Assembly: GCA_003439945.1 (NCBI GenBank)
Contig: QVRM01001367.1
Span: 43,501-107,500 of the forward strand
Reading direction: 5' to 3'
Source of the DNA: Dermanyssus gallinae
Taxonomy: Eukaryota; Arthropoda; Arachnida; Mesostigmata; Dermanyssidae
Length of the DNA: 64,000 nucleotides
Positions 23,865 through 35,300 of this stretch are shown one piece after another (the stretch's first letter is position 1; each line of letters starts with the position of its first letter). The position numbers and the translations under genes are program-made. The notes under the pieces are model-generated. The model was given only the letters and a program-made list of their open reading frames with translations, ran no database searches and had not been told where the DNA came from.

Positions 23865-24330
23865 GTCAACCATTGACCAGAGCCCACCGACAAGCACAAT
23901 GCCGGTTTGCTCAAGATCATGAAAAATAGACCGCTAACTAGCGGCAAGCCGTTGTATTCTCGTATGAAACAAGAATATTTTTCTACGGTAATGATAGACG
24001 GGAGAGTGTCATCAATCAGCGACGTGAAAAAGAGTTAAGGAAACCTAACATTGTAGAGCTTATTAGTTACGGCGGCAGTTTAATCATGATTTGGCATGCG
24101 ATATCTTTAGGCAGGAAAAGCGAGCCCTACAGGTCACCCAGGAGGGCGCTCAAGTCAATGATTCTTACGAGAGAAATATGTTTAACTGTCTAGCGGCACG
24201 TTGATGAGATTCCAACACCCCACATATTTTTATGCAAGCAGTGTTGGTGATAACTTTATCTTCATGCGCGATAACGCCGAACATCGCTGCATTTTTTTGG
24301 AGAAGCTCTCGGAGAAGCTTAAATAAGTTT
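23865..24330 (+). pseudogene. Tc1-like transposase remnant, copy 2
   Basis: Reads FAQDHEK, VFSYETRIFFYGNDRRESV (the catalytic Asp of FSDET is replaced by Tyr), GGSLMIWHAISLGRKSEPY, DEIPTPHIF and NFIFMRDNAEHR. The last block corresponds to the D-N-A-x-x-H region of Tc1 transposases. Block order and spacing fit the family. Same subfamily as copy 1 (shared NDRRESV and DNA identity). One in-frame stop near 24,195 and at least one frameshift. Confidence 0.8.
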
Positions 24331-24334
24331 AATA

Positions 24335-25925
24335 GAAAGTTTATTTAAATTTGAATTTAAATGCATATATCGGAGATAATACACACTATAAAACTAAACA
24401 CTTTTTGGAATTGAAATGACCAGTTTAACCATACATTTGTCTTAGAACAAATATTCATCCCCAACATTCTTCTCGCTTTCAAAGCTGATACAGTTATATT
24501 TCGAAGAGTGTAGGTTTTTTCAATATGGCGCAACTGTTGTGGGTGTTAAAGATGCCTCAAGCCAAATGTGATGGATGACACGATTCTTGTCTCGGAGTGT
24601 GTATATATACATATATGCATAAAATCTCTCTCATTTAGATAAAGGGTGGCCTCTCTTATTTACATAATAGGTGAACACCAGGGGGCAAACGCACCAGAAG
24701 CGCACTCTCTGGGCCATTGCCTAGAGACAGGTGAAAATGATGATTCGATAGTGGAAGACCGAGAAGGACCTCTACAGGGTTTTGTTGCAAAAACGCATCT
24801 TGGACCACGCGTTAACAAAAGACAATCTGCTCTTGGACCCAAACGTACTTGGAACTATTTTTTGCCACATCATAGGTCAGGGGGAGTACGGGGAAATTGG
24901 TAAGCTTCTGGAGTTGTTAACGTAGATCTCGCCGTCACCCCCAGAGAAGAGGTCATTTGGGGTACCCAATTGTAAGGTAAAGAAAAATAGAATGACCATA
25001 ACCTTCTTTCTCAAGAAGACAAAAGGGAAGTCATATGGGGATACGACTAGGGACTTAAGTCTTAAGGTAGACTTTGACTCCTAACCAGGTCAGAGTCACT
25101 CGCGTCCAGCGGTGCCTAACGCGGATGATGTGTTGATGCCTGCGGCGCGCCAGTTACGCGTGCTGCGCGTATCTTGACGCGCCAATAGAAAGTTAGTCAG
25201 ATGTAAACTCCCAATAGTAATATTCCGGAGGTCACTTTTGTTGGCGCGGGACCCAATGCATACGATATCGACTGTGTGGTAACGAATACTTATTTTCATA
25301 CTGTCGTGGTCCATTCGAGGGCTGTTATGGCTAACATAAAATACGGGGAGGTGTACTGCACACTTAACCCGGGCCGGCCGGTCAACGCCCCGGGCTTAAG
25401 CAACCCAGTGGTACCGACTGCGACGCCTGCTGGCTTGGCTTAATAGGCACAATGAGATGGGAGTTTGTCACATGAAAGCAGACCTCCCGGCGAGTGAACC
25501 ATCTGTGTAGTGAATCACCGAGCCACCCTTCGGCGGGGAGCATATTCTGGGGTGTAACGCGGAATTACGAGATGATCGCGTTCTATTGTCGGGTATGAGT
25601 AATGTGGCACCCCTCTTCTAAACCTCAACGGAGGGAAAGGAGGGGGACTTGCTGGCCTGTCAATTCGGGCCGGCGGGCGCTCCTGCCATATGCCAATGCG
25701 TAACCTCCGTTGGCGGCGGGAGTGTAAGTATCTCTCCTTCTTTTGCTGGACAGCTGGCGGTGGCGGAGGCATCATCGGCATAATATTCCCTTAAGTCCCA
25801 CAGTTGGCTGGGGAGGCGGAAGTCTGTCGAAGAAAACCGAGCACCCGGGAAAATGTTTACTTACAATGACTCAAATTATTAAGGTTCTTCCTCCCCGGAT
25901 ATGTTTTGCTTGCTTATTGAATTAA
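24335..25925. other. Stretch without certain gene; faint coding-like frames
   Basis: A plus-strand frame near 24,765-24,900 reads LQKRILDHALTKDNLLLDP and could be the tail of an element ORF. The part at 25,330-25,800 is GC-rich and has a Pro/Arg-rich frame on the minus strand (25,515-25,781). Nothing here could be assigned. Confidence 0.35.
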
Positions 25926-25929
25926 ATTA

Positions 25930-26640
25930 GGTGACCTGCCAGTACCAGCCATGTCCCGCGGGTCCTTTCTCGTTTGGTGAAATGAAGAGCTTCCGTATTC
26001 CGTGGGGCCAGCTAAAGGTGCTGTTTTTTCGTCCAGCCATGAATGCGTAAGAGCGTGAGGTTCGCTAAAAATACCAAACTTGTCTTCCGTCGGGCGGTGA
26101 TTAAAAACGCGAGGTTATCCGCGTAGGCGATACTCTTAACTTTTTCGAGAATACACCCAGCAGTAAGACTCCGTTTTAAGCCAATTTTTAGAGGACCGGG
26201 TTGAGGACATAGTCTGGCGAACCCCGCCAATAACCTTCTGAATGTGGGGGCTTCTACCAGGAGTTTCCGATCGTTTATGTAAGAACATAAAACGCTGCGT
26301 AGGTAGAGGGAAATCCCCTTATCCTTCAGAGTTAGGGTTGTCATAATGACGTCCCAGCTCGCATTGTTAAACGCGTTCTTCACATCCAATAAAATAAGTA
26401 AAACAAAGAAGCGAGCCCTAAGCGAGCCAGGAGTCTCCTGCCGCTCCCTGTAGCGTACCCCGTGCAAGTTGCCTATAGCCGAATGATCCTGCTCGAAGCC
26501 ATATTGGTGCTCCGAGAGTGTCTGCCAATCGTGTATGTCCGCGTTTACACGCATTTTCTCGTGCAGCATCCTAAAAATGACGTGCGTGGCAGAGGCCCAT
26601 CGGATCTTTGACTGTCCGTCCATCAGACGTCAGGCAGTCG
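25930..26640 (-). pseudogene. R1-like LINE reverse transcriptase fragment
   Basis: The minus-strand frame (26,012-26,623, 203 codons without a stop) reads LSEHQYGF, SAIGNLHGVR, LLDVKNAFNNASWDVI (the first catalytic block, with F-N-x-A-S-W typical of R1-clade RTs) and YLRSVLCSYINDRKLLVE. It ends with SIAYADNLAF, where the second Asp of Y-A-D-D is Asn. The frame continues degraded to about 25,930 (KTEALHF-like). It lies head to head with a second R1-like fragment at 26,690. The altered active site makes it inactive despite the long frame. Confidence 0.8.
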
Positions 26641-26689
26641 ACGAGCTTTGGGGTCGCTGGGGAGGCTTATTTGATTGAAAAGCCCGCTT

Positions 26690-27543
26690 AGTACAACTTG
26701 CAGAATCGTCTGGAGGCGGCGTGCAGAGTCCCCTTAGCTACGCAATTTACCGAGGACGCTTGCGTCCTACTACACTTGAATATTGGTGGACGACTGAATT
26801 TGATCTTCAGAAGCAAGAAGTGCTCTTGAAGGACCTTTCTCAAATAGCTGGAGGACGATGCCTAGGGCCGCCCATACAAGATGGTATGTATGATCTTCTA
26901 TAGACCTTTGCTTAGAAAACGCGATCTCTTTTTCCTCGCCATTTTACTCGACGTTAAAAATGCTTTTTTTAACAGCCTCCAATGAAGAGTCATACGAGAA
27001 ACTCTCTACAGGACAAATTCGTCTTACCCCTTTAGTTCACATCTGATTACATACATGACCAGACGAATCAAGAACAAGAAACATTTTTATTATGTCTGCA
27101 ACAGTGCAAGGCTCTATACTTGGCTGCTTTAGGGCATAATTTATGACGGCGTGTTGCAGCTGGGGTACCTTCCCGTCATGCCGACCTCCATACCAAAGCT
27201 GGCGGCCTGGTTCTCACTGTTTGGTGTTCAAACAAGGTAATCTTCGAAGCCGCGGAGGTTGCCCCGTTCCTAAAGCGCTGCTGGCCCTTGCCTCCGTCAG
27301 GAACGACACAATTCTTCTGCTGAGCCGGATGTATTGCTCCGCTTTCACCTGCGTCTTAAAAATGACGAGATTAACATCGTTGATACGGTAAAGTGCCTCG
27401 GAGTATTCCTTCTCATGCGTATCCGGGACACCTCTCACTTGCTCCAAGCGACGGAGGAAGCCCATACAATTTCCAGTGACATGCCCAATTCCTTTGGGCC
27501 GCGGCTCTCTAAGCGATCGTGTACACTCAGTCGACGTGTATAT
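26690..27543 (+). pseudogene. R1-like LINE reverse transcriptase fragment, second copy
   Basis: Blocks on the plus strand: FLAILLDVKNAFFNSLQ (about 26,932-26,980), YMTRRIKNKKHF, VQGSILG (about 27,102), then after frameshifts VDTVKCLGVFL (about 27,379), LLQATEEAHTISSD and PNSFGPRLSKR (about 27,484). The order is that of an R1-clade RT from the catalytic block through the thumb. The Y-A-D-D block is not clear. The fragment stops where the 3' end of family B copy 3 starts, which may be the insertion that cut it off. Confidence 0.7.
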
Positions 27544-27544
27544 T

Positions 27545-28430
27545 TCAATTCAATTCAGACATGGTTTATTTAGGGAACTGCATACATTCACATACTTAAG
27601 TTCTCGTTATGAAAAATGGTACAAGGATTTGGGGATAAGAAGAGAAAAAGAATATAATAAAAACAGAAGTTAATGCCTATACCATATTATTGGCGATACT
27701 GACACACAAGGCAAAGGAGCACACTAAGCTATAACTTGCTAGACAATATAACTCGAAATGACAACTAAAAACAAAAAAATTAGATTATCGCCTTAAGTAA
27801 ATTCCCTTGTTCAGTCATGTCTTCCGATTTAAAAGCCCTGGGTCCCTGAACTGTTTTACCCGATTCTGACGTCTCGGGTAAAACAGTTCAGGGACTTCGA
27901 GTAACGGATTTTATGCGGAATACCCTCCCACACGACGGGCAGTTTGTATACAAGAGATTGGATGCTAGATCTCTTCTGTACACGAAGTATCACAAAAGTG
28001 GTGGCCCGTCGCGAGGTTTTCCGCCGCTGAGGAACTAGAGGGAAGGCAACCTCAGCAGGTACTAAACTACAACTGATCTTGAAGCCGAAAGTAGCTACTT
28101 GAAGAGGCTACAGCAAATCGATGGTTAAGATTTTATAATCACAATATACATCTCTAACGGATTGGCTACGTCTTATCCCAAATATAGCCCTCAGGGCATC
28201 GTTTTGCATTACCTGAGCCCGATGCAGAACGTGATCATAACCACCTCCCCACAAGAGAATGCCGTACGTGAGTATCGGCACAAACAGCGTTTTGTAGATC
28301 AATATCAGGCCATCCAACGGAACTCCTATACGACGCAAACGTCTTCGGAGCTTGCAAGTCTGATAAATGAGGTCTGCTCAACAGCAAGCAGAATTTCATA
28401 TAAAAGTTAACTGCAATTCCTAACTACAGT
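27545..28430 (-). mobile_element. Family B LINE (CR1-like), copy 3, 5'-truncated
   Basis: Starts at its 3' tail (minus-strand AATAAACCATGTCTGAATTG). After the 3' UTR, C-terminal codons read PAEVAFPLVPQRRKTSRRAT (about 28,020-28,075). Upstream of these (28,108-28,338) are RRIGVPLDGL, LILIYKTLFVPILTYGILLW and QVMQNDALRAIFGIRRSQS. These align with copy 1 and copy 4. A perfect 22-bp inverted repeat interrupts its 3' UTR at 27,842-27,895. Confidence 0.8.
27842..27895. repeat. Perfect 22-bp inverted repeat (hairpin)
   Basis: GTCCCTGAACTGTTTTACCC with GA (27,842-27,863) is the exact reverse complement of 27,874-27,895, with a 10-nt loop. The right arm is normal family B sequence, also present in copy 2 near 13,803-13,823. 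The left arm is absent from copy 2, where the flanks join directly, so the left arm is a local inverted copy of the right one. Confidence 0.9.
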
Positions 28431-28439
28431 ATTCTGCAT

Positions 28440-29712
28440 ACCATCCCGAAAGGAACGCGGCCGAACTCTTACATCGGTACTACGGGAGAATCTTAACTGA
28501 CCCCGGGCGGGAAACGGTCCTGAAACGAACCCATATGGTTCAACATTACCTAGTCAGCGAGAAAATTTGTCGCGCAACAACTCTGCGATGATTCGTGTAG
28601 TGCAGTGGAAACTCGCTCTTGGCGACGTTTCCTTTGCAGCAAGGGTCCTATTATCCACCGACACAGTAGTGCCGCTCTCTGCCGAAACGAGAGTGGAACT
28701 CCTGGGCAATCATCCGCCTAGTCCGCCTGATCTATCCTTTTCTCCGCCTCCTATATCTGCTGGAGAGGCTCATGAGATCACCGTGTCTACAATAGATGTC
28801 ATCAACGCCATCCGGAGCTTTCCCAACAGCTCCGGCGGCGGTCCTGATGGTCTACGGCCGCGTCATCTGAAGGTCCTTATCGGCAGAGACGGCCAGGAGA
28901 AGCGACTGCTCCTAAGTCTAGGACGCTTGGTAAACCTTGCTATTAATGGAAAGCTGCCTGATTTCGTGCTCCCTGTCTTCTACGGTGCCTCGCTTATCGC
29001 TTTGCGCAAAAAAAATGGCATTAGACCCATTGCCTTTGGCCTGGTTCTGCGCCGCTTAGTCGGAAAAATTCTAATCAGGAAGAGCATGCCGGACATCGTC
29101 GCAATGGTCTCTCCGCATTAGCTCGGCTGCGGAATCAGGGGAGACGCAGAAGCGGCCGTGCATGCAACACGGACGTTCGTTGACCACAACAGAAGTGCCC
29201 CAGACAATGTGCTCGTCAAGTTAGACTTCAAAAACGCCCTTAACACGTTCAGACGAGACCACCTACTTAAAGCTGTTCGCTCTTACCTTCCCCGACCTTA
29301 CCCGCTGGTATATCAGATGTACAGGCTTCCAAGCAGGTTAATTTGGCAGGAAGAGTTTATCGAGTCATGCTCCGGTGTTCAACAGGGTGACTCCCGTGGC
29401 CCGCCTTATTTTGCATTGCTATTCATAAACTTTAAACACGCCTTTCTTTCAAACTTCGACCTTGGTTTCTGGACGACGGGCTCGGCCGGAGACGCTCCGG
29501 TGGTCCAGAAAGACATTGCCCAGGTAAAAAAGTTCGAGGCGGTCTTAAGACTCAGGCTGAACGACGCCAAATGCGAAATTTTCTTACCCTTTCAGAAGGA
29601 CCCTTACCTCGGCTCAAGCTTTGCTTCCAATGGGGGAATGGGGATTCGCATGGCTTCGCAAGTTGCCTTGTCTGCCTACCTCGGGTCTCTAAATAACACC
29701 GAGACTTAAATG
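28440..29712 (+). pseudogene. Family D LINE (R2/R4-like), RT half
   Basis: A single frame runs 28,567-29,712 with one internal TAG at 29,119-29,121. Upstream, KLALGDVSFAARVLLSTDT precedes the RT as in this family. RT blocks: FPNSSGGGPDGLRPRHLK, IRPIAFGLVLRRLVGKIL, VLVKLDFKNALNTFRRDHLL (first catalytic Asp), CSGVQQGDSRGPPYFALL, then WTTGSAGD where the usual LDDG catalytic pair has become TTG, and LRLNDAKCEIF. The C-terminal half (thumb, zinc knuckle, endonuclease) is absent here but seen at 45.7-47.0 kb. Loss of the catalytic pair shows it is dead. Confidence 0.8.
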
Positions 29713-29724
29713 TCAAGGATCACA

Positions 29725-31095
29725 CCACCGGATGCCTACACCAGCTTCATCGCCCAAATGGCTGATAAACGATCGCTGCACTAAACGCAAAGTTAATGAG
29801 GCTTACCGGGACCCAAAGTCGAGAGAGAACAACAACGTTCTTGGATACTATTAGGGAGAAAGCGGCGCTTAAAGCCCAGAAATCTCAAGGAATTCTGAGA
29901 CAAAACAAATTTATCAAGTAGGAGGATCTTGAGCAGGCTTTTCGAAAAAAATGAAGCTAGCCGAGGCAGAGACGGTAACCATCAAAGAACCTCGGGAAAG
30001 TAAGACGGGCAAATGGGAGGCTACCCTCATACTGGAGAAACGGATAATAGCACGTAAATGAGCGTTGTAGAAACCGCTTATCGTGGCAGCTAGTACCACA
30101 AGCTCAAAACGGCTGTCTGTTCAGACGGTCATGGTATTATGCACGTTCTAAGTGTCATCTGTAGCTGCCTACGCAATCAGAGCGACATAGAGACATCTTT
30201 AAAATTCGCACATATGGCAGAGTCCATTAGTACCTTCTCAAAAATTTAGAGACTCTTGTCGAGATCTCTCATACGACCTGCCTGTAGGAAAGCGGTGATG
30301 CCGAAGTACTTAAGACGATCCATAAATATCAGCACCGTCTGAGCAAAACGTTTCCCGTCTACGGTACCGTCTATTAGACCGCTTGCATTAGATGAAAACT
30401 TCCATTAGATAGCAGGTCAAACTTTCCATTCGAATAGCTACCACAAAAATGTAGTAGTGGCTTGTAATATTCTCAACTGTATGCATAATTTTTACTACTA
30501 TGTCACAGTTATTGATCAGTCTGGGAATACTGCTCGATTCCTTAGGTATGTTATATCAAAACATCAGATACACATCGAACATGAGAGCAGGGAAACAGTA
30601 TCTTTGGCTATTTAGGATCTAGTGTTACTGATAGCTAGAAGAAAGCCAGTCCGCTGTGTGACTGTTTTAAAAGCACCTGTCTAAATTCCCGAGAACTGCT
30701 GTCCTTAGTACTGCGCCCGTGGGAAATTCACTACCAGTCAGGAATTCTGACCTGAAAGCAAGTCTCTCGCCTGAGCTTTTTCTTGTTGTAGGTTACAAAA
30801 AGTGTACTGGCGTGCCCGTTGAGTACGTTGCACAGCATACACTCTTTCTGACTGCTTGAATGGCAGCTGTGCATGAAAGTGGAGCGAAGACCAATACCCC
30901 GAATAAATGGCTTGTATCTGTTACTACTGTCACTGGCAAAATCCTGGCTACATTGTTTCTTTCGTCATATAGTCTAAAGCGAAAAATTAAGAGGTGCGAA
31001 GTGCACAGTTTCCAACTGAAAAGACTGATTATCCATGAGGATAAAATGTTTTGATCAAATTTTATTCAAATCAATTTGACAAAAATTTTGACAAA
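29725..31095. other. Stretch without recognisable gene
   Basis: A plus-strand frame at 29,780-29,920 is mildly coding-like (KTTTFLDTIREKAALKAQ). Nothing else is recognisable. Confidence 0.4.
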
Positions 31096-31698
31096 AATGT
31101 ATTCAATTCAATTTCAATTACAGCATTTATTTCACCACAAAATTGGTAGACAGTTGATTCAATTTTTCACAAGGTGTCACAATGTGACTTTCTGGTCTTA
31201 CAATATAAATTTAACTTTGAATAATAAGGACGTTCCGCAAATTTCTGGGCACACAAGTATATGATGGCGTCCAATATCAAACTCTCCGCAAAAGCTACAA
31301 ACACATTCTTCAATATTAAAACAGCTTGGTTTTATGCATATGTAATGGTGGTAACCGTGCCAGGTTATTCGGCAGATTAGCGAGCGGTTTCGTTGCATGG
31401 CTCCTTTCCATCTAGTGAAGAAGAGGCCGGGCCATCAGTATAATTCTCAGCTACAAATTTTAAATTTCTGTTTTCTCTGTAGGCTCGATATGAGTCTAGA
31501 ATATGCGGTGTAAATGGTGTGTTACTAAGTGCTAGGTTTTCCATAAGTGTCCACTCTCCGCACATCTCTAAGTCAAGTGTTGCCGACGCGCACTTTGGAA
31601 GCCGCAAGACACGCTTAACATATCTGGCCTTTAGCTTGTCTAGACTTTTTAAATGGCTGGGGGTCAGGTATGGTGCAATTGTAGAAAGGCAGTATGTT

Positions 31699-32068
31699 CA
31701 GGCGGGAGAGGTTTGAGCGGGTCTCTCGGGAGAGTGGTCGAGACGAGGAGCCGAGGGAGGGGGGAGGGGGTGGGGAGCAGCCAGGCCCTCATGGTCTCGA
31801 CGCACCCTCACAGGACAGATTACAAAATGGCATCCCCCTATCCAACCGCAGGTAGACATGCGGGATGATAGTCAGAGATAGAGCTGATTGAGGGAGAACG
31901 GCAGAGACGCCTCTCCCACGGCTTCGATGTAATGCCAAAGTAATACCGAGCCTGGGGGGGTGGGGAGGAAACCGGGTTTAGTGGGTTTGCGAGTCTCACA
32001 CTAGTCACGCAGGCTGGTAGTGGCGCATGTGCATCATGCATTCCCGAAACCTCCCAGAACAAAAAAAA
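31699..32068 (+). mobile_element. R1-family LINE 3' end inserted in family J
   Basis: A short 3' piece (last codons, 3' UTR, A-tail at 32,061-32,068) lies opposite in strand to its host element. It is flanked by TATGTT at 31,693-31,698 and 32,069-32,074. Removing the insert and one TATGTT joins the host codons ...VLPVAT and YCLSTIAPYL in frame. Shares the ACTAGTCACGCAGGCTGG-type and GCATTCCCGAAACCTCCCAG blocks with 32.8, 40.9 and 57.7 kb. Confidence 0.85.
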
Positions 32069-32760
32069 TATGTTGCTACAGGGAGTACTTTGATTTTAAA
32101 GCAATTTATAGCTGTTTTTACGTCCACATCGTGCATATTGCCTAACAAAAACATTGCAGACGTAGCTTTTGCTTGTATTTCCTCGACATGTCTGCTAAAA
32201 GAGAGCCCGGGGGTTAGTGTGACGCCTAGATACGAGAAGTGGCTAACTAATTTGAGTGGTTGTCCATATACTGACAGATTATGATCCCTGGCCGCGTATG
32301 ACCCTCCTCTGCTAAAGCGTAAGACCTGTGACTCTTCCGGGTTAATCTTGAGCTTGTTTTCTTTGCATCACTTCGCAGTTTCGTTGAGGTAAAACTGTAG
32401 ATGGTTACGAGATTTTGCTAAAATAACTAGGTCGTCAGCATAAATAGCAAAATGGGCTTTAAGATTACGCAGTAAGTCCGCGAGTCCAGTCACTTACAAA
32501 ATCAAAAGAAATGGGCTAGCTGAGTCTCCCTGGGCTACCCCGATGGTTTGTGTTACGGGTGTTTGTACATAGTGGTCGCCGTTTCTCACCCAATTTATAA
32601 TGTGCGCTAATATATTATGAACGAGATTAAAAAGGGGGCCTGTTATGTTAAAACGTTTGCGAAGCGTGTCTAATAAACGGTCGTTTGGCAGGCATCGAAA
32701 GCAGTTTGAAAATCTATAAACGCAGCGTATGTCATTTTCTTGTTAGAGAGGCGTTGTGAT

Positions 32761-33812
32761 TTTTTTTTATATGCTGAAACCTCTTAGCATTAATATGGGG
32801 GTATACGGGAATCGTAATGTACATGCGTCACCACAGCCAGTGACTAGTGTGGGAATCACAAACCCACTAACACCCGCCTCCCCCCCACCCCCAGGGAACG
32901 GTAACTGCAAGGCATCACTTCGTATCCATGGGAGTGACCAGTTTGCCTCTCCTCCCTACTCCAGCCTTCCTACAGTCGCCCTAGCCCACTTTGGTGCGGG
33001 GCGGCGACTTCAAGAAGGCCGTTGATACCTTCCGCAGCCCGCCCGCCTGTGGGTGCGTCGAGAGTCATCATCTGGGGAATCCTTTGCTGTATTTGCTTAG
33101 CCTGGTCCGCCTGCCTATCACCCACCCGCCTCCCGTCTACAGATTCCCCCTCTCAACCGGAGCCTGAGTGGACGCTAAGAGGAGCTCTCCTGGCAGTCTC
33201 TTTGACCACCTTCGCGGACATGAAAGTGGGCAATACCTTCTTTCCAGGCCGCCGCTGAAGTCATCATATGGGTGACGACCTCGTTGACTGGTCGGCCTCG
33301 CACAACGGCCGCCCCCGCGTCCCGCGCTTCCCGGAGGGCCCCACAATGCAGAACAGTGTGCTCTACATCATCCGGTTCCCCCGAGTCGCATAGTACGCAG
33401 GAGTCGACTTGAGCTTTGTTAATCTTAACCATATACGTCTGGAACTGGCCGTGGCCGGTCAGCACCTGGAACGCATAATAAGATAGCTCGCGGTGTCTGC
33501 AGTCGTACTATTGCCGTAGGTCCGGGATCAGACTTTTGGTCCAGGGACCTTTGGTGACCCCCCCAGGAGCTGCTGCCCTCACCCATTCTTTCTGCCAAGA
33601 GTCCAAAGTAGCTAATCTAGCCCGTGTGGGGTCTAGATCACCGTCCAGCGCTCGTTCTGCTCCCCGGCCAGCAAATCCCATGGCAGCATCTTGGACACGA
33701 CAAGTAGTGCCTCAGTCGACACAGTACGGAATGCGCGGCAGACCCTTATGGCCACCGGCCGTTGCGCCGACCTCAGCTTCCTCCTGTTGCATGCCGTCCT
33801 AAGTGCCCTGTC
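32761..33812 (-). mobile_element. R1-family LINE C-terminal part and 3' UTR, inserted in family J
   Basis: 1,052 bp, flanked by GCGTTGTGAT at 32,751-32,760 and 33,813-33,822, with the A-tail appearing as T8 at 32,761. The coding part runs from the RT end (RVCRAFRTVSTEALLVVSKM, PWDLLAGEQNERW) through WTKSLIPDLRQ and LTGHGQFQTYMVKINKAQVD to the knuckle CVLCDSGEPDDVEHTVLHC (C-X2-C-X9-H-X4-C) and TSAAAWKEGIAHF. The end plus UTR match the bare R1 3' ends elsewhere, which identifies those. Removing the insert joins host codons NHVSQR and LSNKKMTYAAF in frame. The Cys/His knuckle is conserved in R1-clade ORF2 proteins and thought to bind nucleic acid. Confidence 0.88.
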
Positions 33813-35300
33813 GCGTTGTGATACATGGTTTAAAACAAACTCAACTGCATCTGACGTCGATCGCCTCTTTAAAAAAACGTATTGTTCTGCCGGAATTTTG
33901 TCTTCTACGCACGGGTACAATCGATTAACGATGAGCGACGTTAATATCTTGTAAATGACGCTTGTAAGTGCTATGCCCCTGTAATTATTTGGGTCAGTTG
34001 CATCTCCCTTTCGCTTAAATATAGGCTGTAGATAGTTTTTCCGCCACTCATCGGGAATTTTGCCTTGTCGAACACATTCATTGTAGAGTTTAATAGCACA
34101 ATAGGGCATAAAGCGTCAATATTAGACTTCAGGTGTTTATTAAGAATACGATCCGGTCCTGCTGATTTCCCGTTTTGCTTCGATATAATTGCGGTTTTAA
34201 CTTCGTCCTCAGTAAATTCAACAATTTCTTCTAAAAGGTCTTGATCTGGCAATATGACGTCTCTCGTTAATAGATTTGTAAAGTGGGCTACCCACTCTTT
34301 GTCATTTATCAATGGGTTTGAAGGTACTGGTCTCCTTGGAAGAAGTAGCCATGGTTGTTGTTCCTCGTAATGCCGTTTCTTTTTTTTCTTCATACATCTA
34401 AATATTCGTTTTAATTCCGCCAGTTGTAGAAGTTCAGTTGACGTTGTGGGTTTATACAGACAGATCACCTTCTTTAGTTGTCGACACTCCTTGTCAAACC
34501 ACGGCTTGTGTCTCTGCAGTCTCACGTTCTTTAGTTTTGCAGCCGTGTGGATAGACCACTTAATCGTTTTTTCAATATAGTTTATATCATCTGTGCCGTA
34601 GGCCATTTGTAGTGCTTATTCCAGTATATATATACACACTCCACGTGACAATGCTTGCGGTGTGCTGCGGTGTGTTGTATTACGGTAAGATCAAAGATAG
34701 CCTCGACCGTTTGTGGTATCGATGATAAAACAATGTCAACCGCGCTGTATCCGTTCCAGCCAAAATATGTTGGGTCATTGCATTTATTATGAATGCTTAA
34801 TCCAAGTTCGTTGACCGCAGCTTTAAAACTTTCTTGCATGGCTCCTTATTTTGTCAAATCACAGTTAAAATCACCATCTATAATTATATTTGTATTTATA
34901 TTTGTGCAGATTTCCATGCAGTTACCTATGTCATGTACTATTTGATGGGCGGTCCGTTCAGGTGGGCTATAAACACATATAAGCTAGTAATCGATTGGTT
35001 CTAGTACAATCTGTCTGGCGGTGCTACGAAGAAGTTTGGCATGCTCCTTCGTTCGCACGCCTATGCACACGCCCCACTGGTCGTCCCCGGCTCTCTGATT
35101 TAGTCGCTAGTCCATGAAACATTTTATGACCTATAAAAGGGGTGCGCGTAAAATCTGTTTCAAATGTCTCGCTTAAAAATATTATGTCATATTCATTAAA
35201 CATACTCTCTCCTGACGTTCGGTACAGACTATTTAGGGACTCTACATTCCACAAAAGACATTTTGATGACACTGTCATCGAGTTCCGATTTCCGGACGTA

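Larger units (their letters stand above)
31100..35300 (-). mobile_element. Family J LINE (APE-type non-LTR), near full length, with two nested insertions
   Basis: Minus-strand domains in order. Endonuclease: LLWNVESLN (35,250), IIFLSETF (35,190), VYSPPE (about 34,970), IDGDFNCDL (about 34,880), YSAVDIVLSS (about 34,735). A basic linker (34,380-34,560). RT: NGKSAGPDRI (34,175), NYRGIALTSVIYKIL (34,000), AEQYVFLKRRSTSDAVEF (33,880), AAFIDFQTAFD (32,715), VAQGDSASPFLL (32,540), FAIYADDLVIL (32,440), and LVSHFSYLGVTLTPG in the thumb. The C-terminal end carries CSFCGEFDIGRHHILVC (31,250-31,300). The 3' tail is ATTGAAATTGAATTGAAT. With the inserts at 31,699-32,068 and 32,761-33,812 removed it is about 2.8 kb. 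The active-site Y-A-D-D is kept, but a few stops and frameshifts remain. Confidence 0.85.

Noticed and set aside
25365..25385. GC palindrome around GGGCCGGCCGG
   Set aside because: Short and isolated; no repeat partner or nearby gene start to give it meaning.
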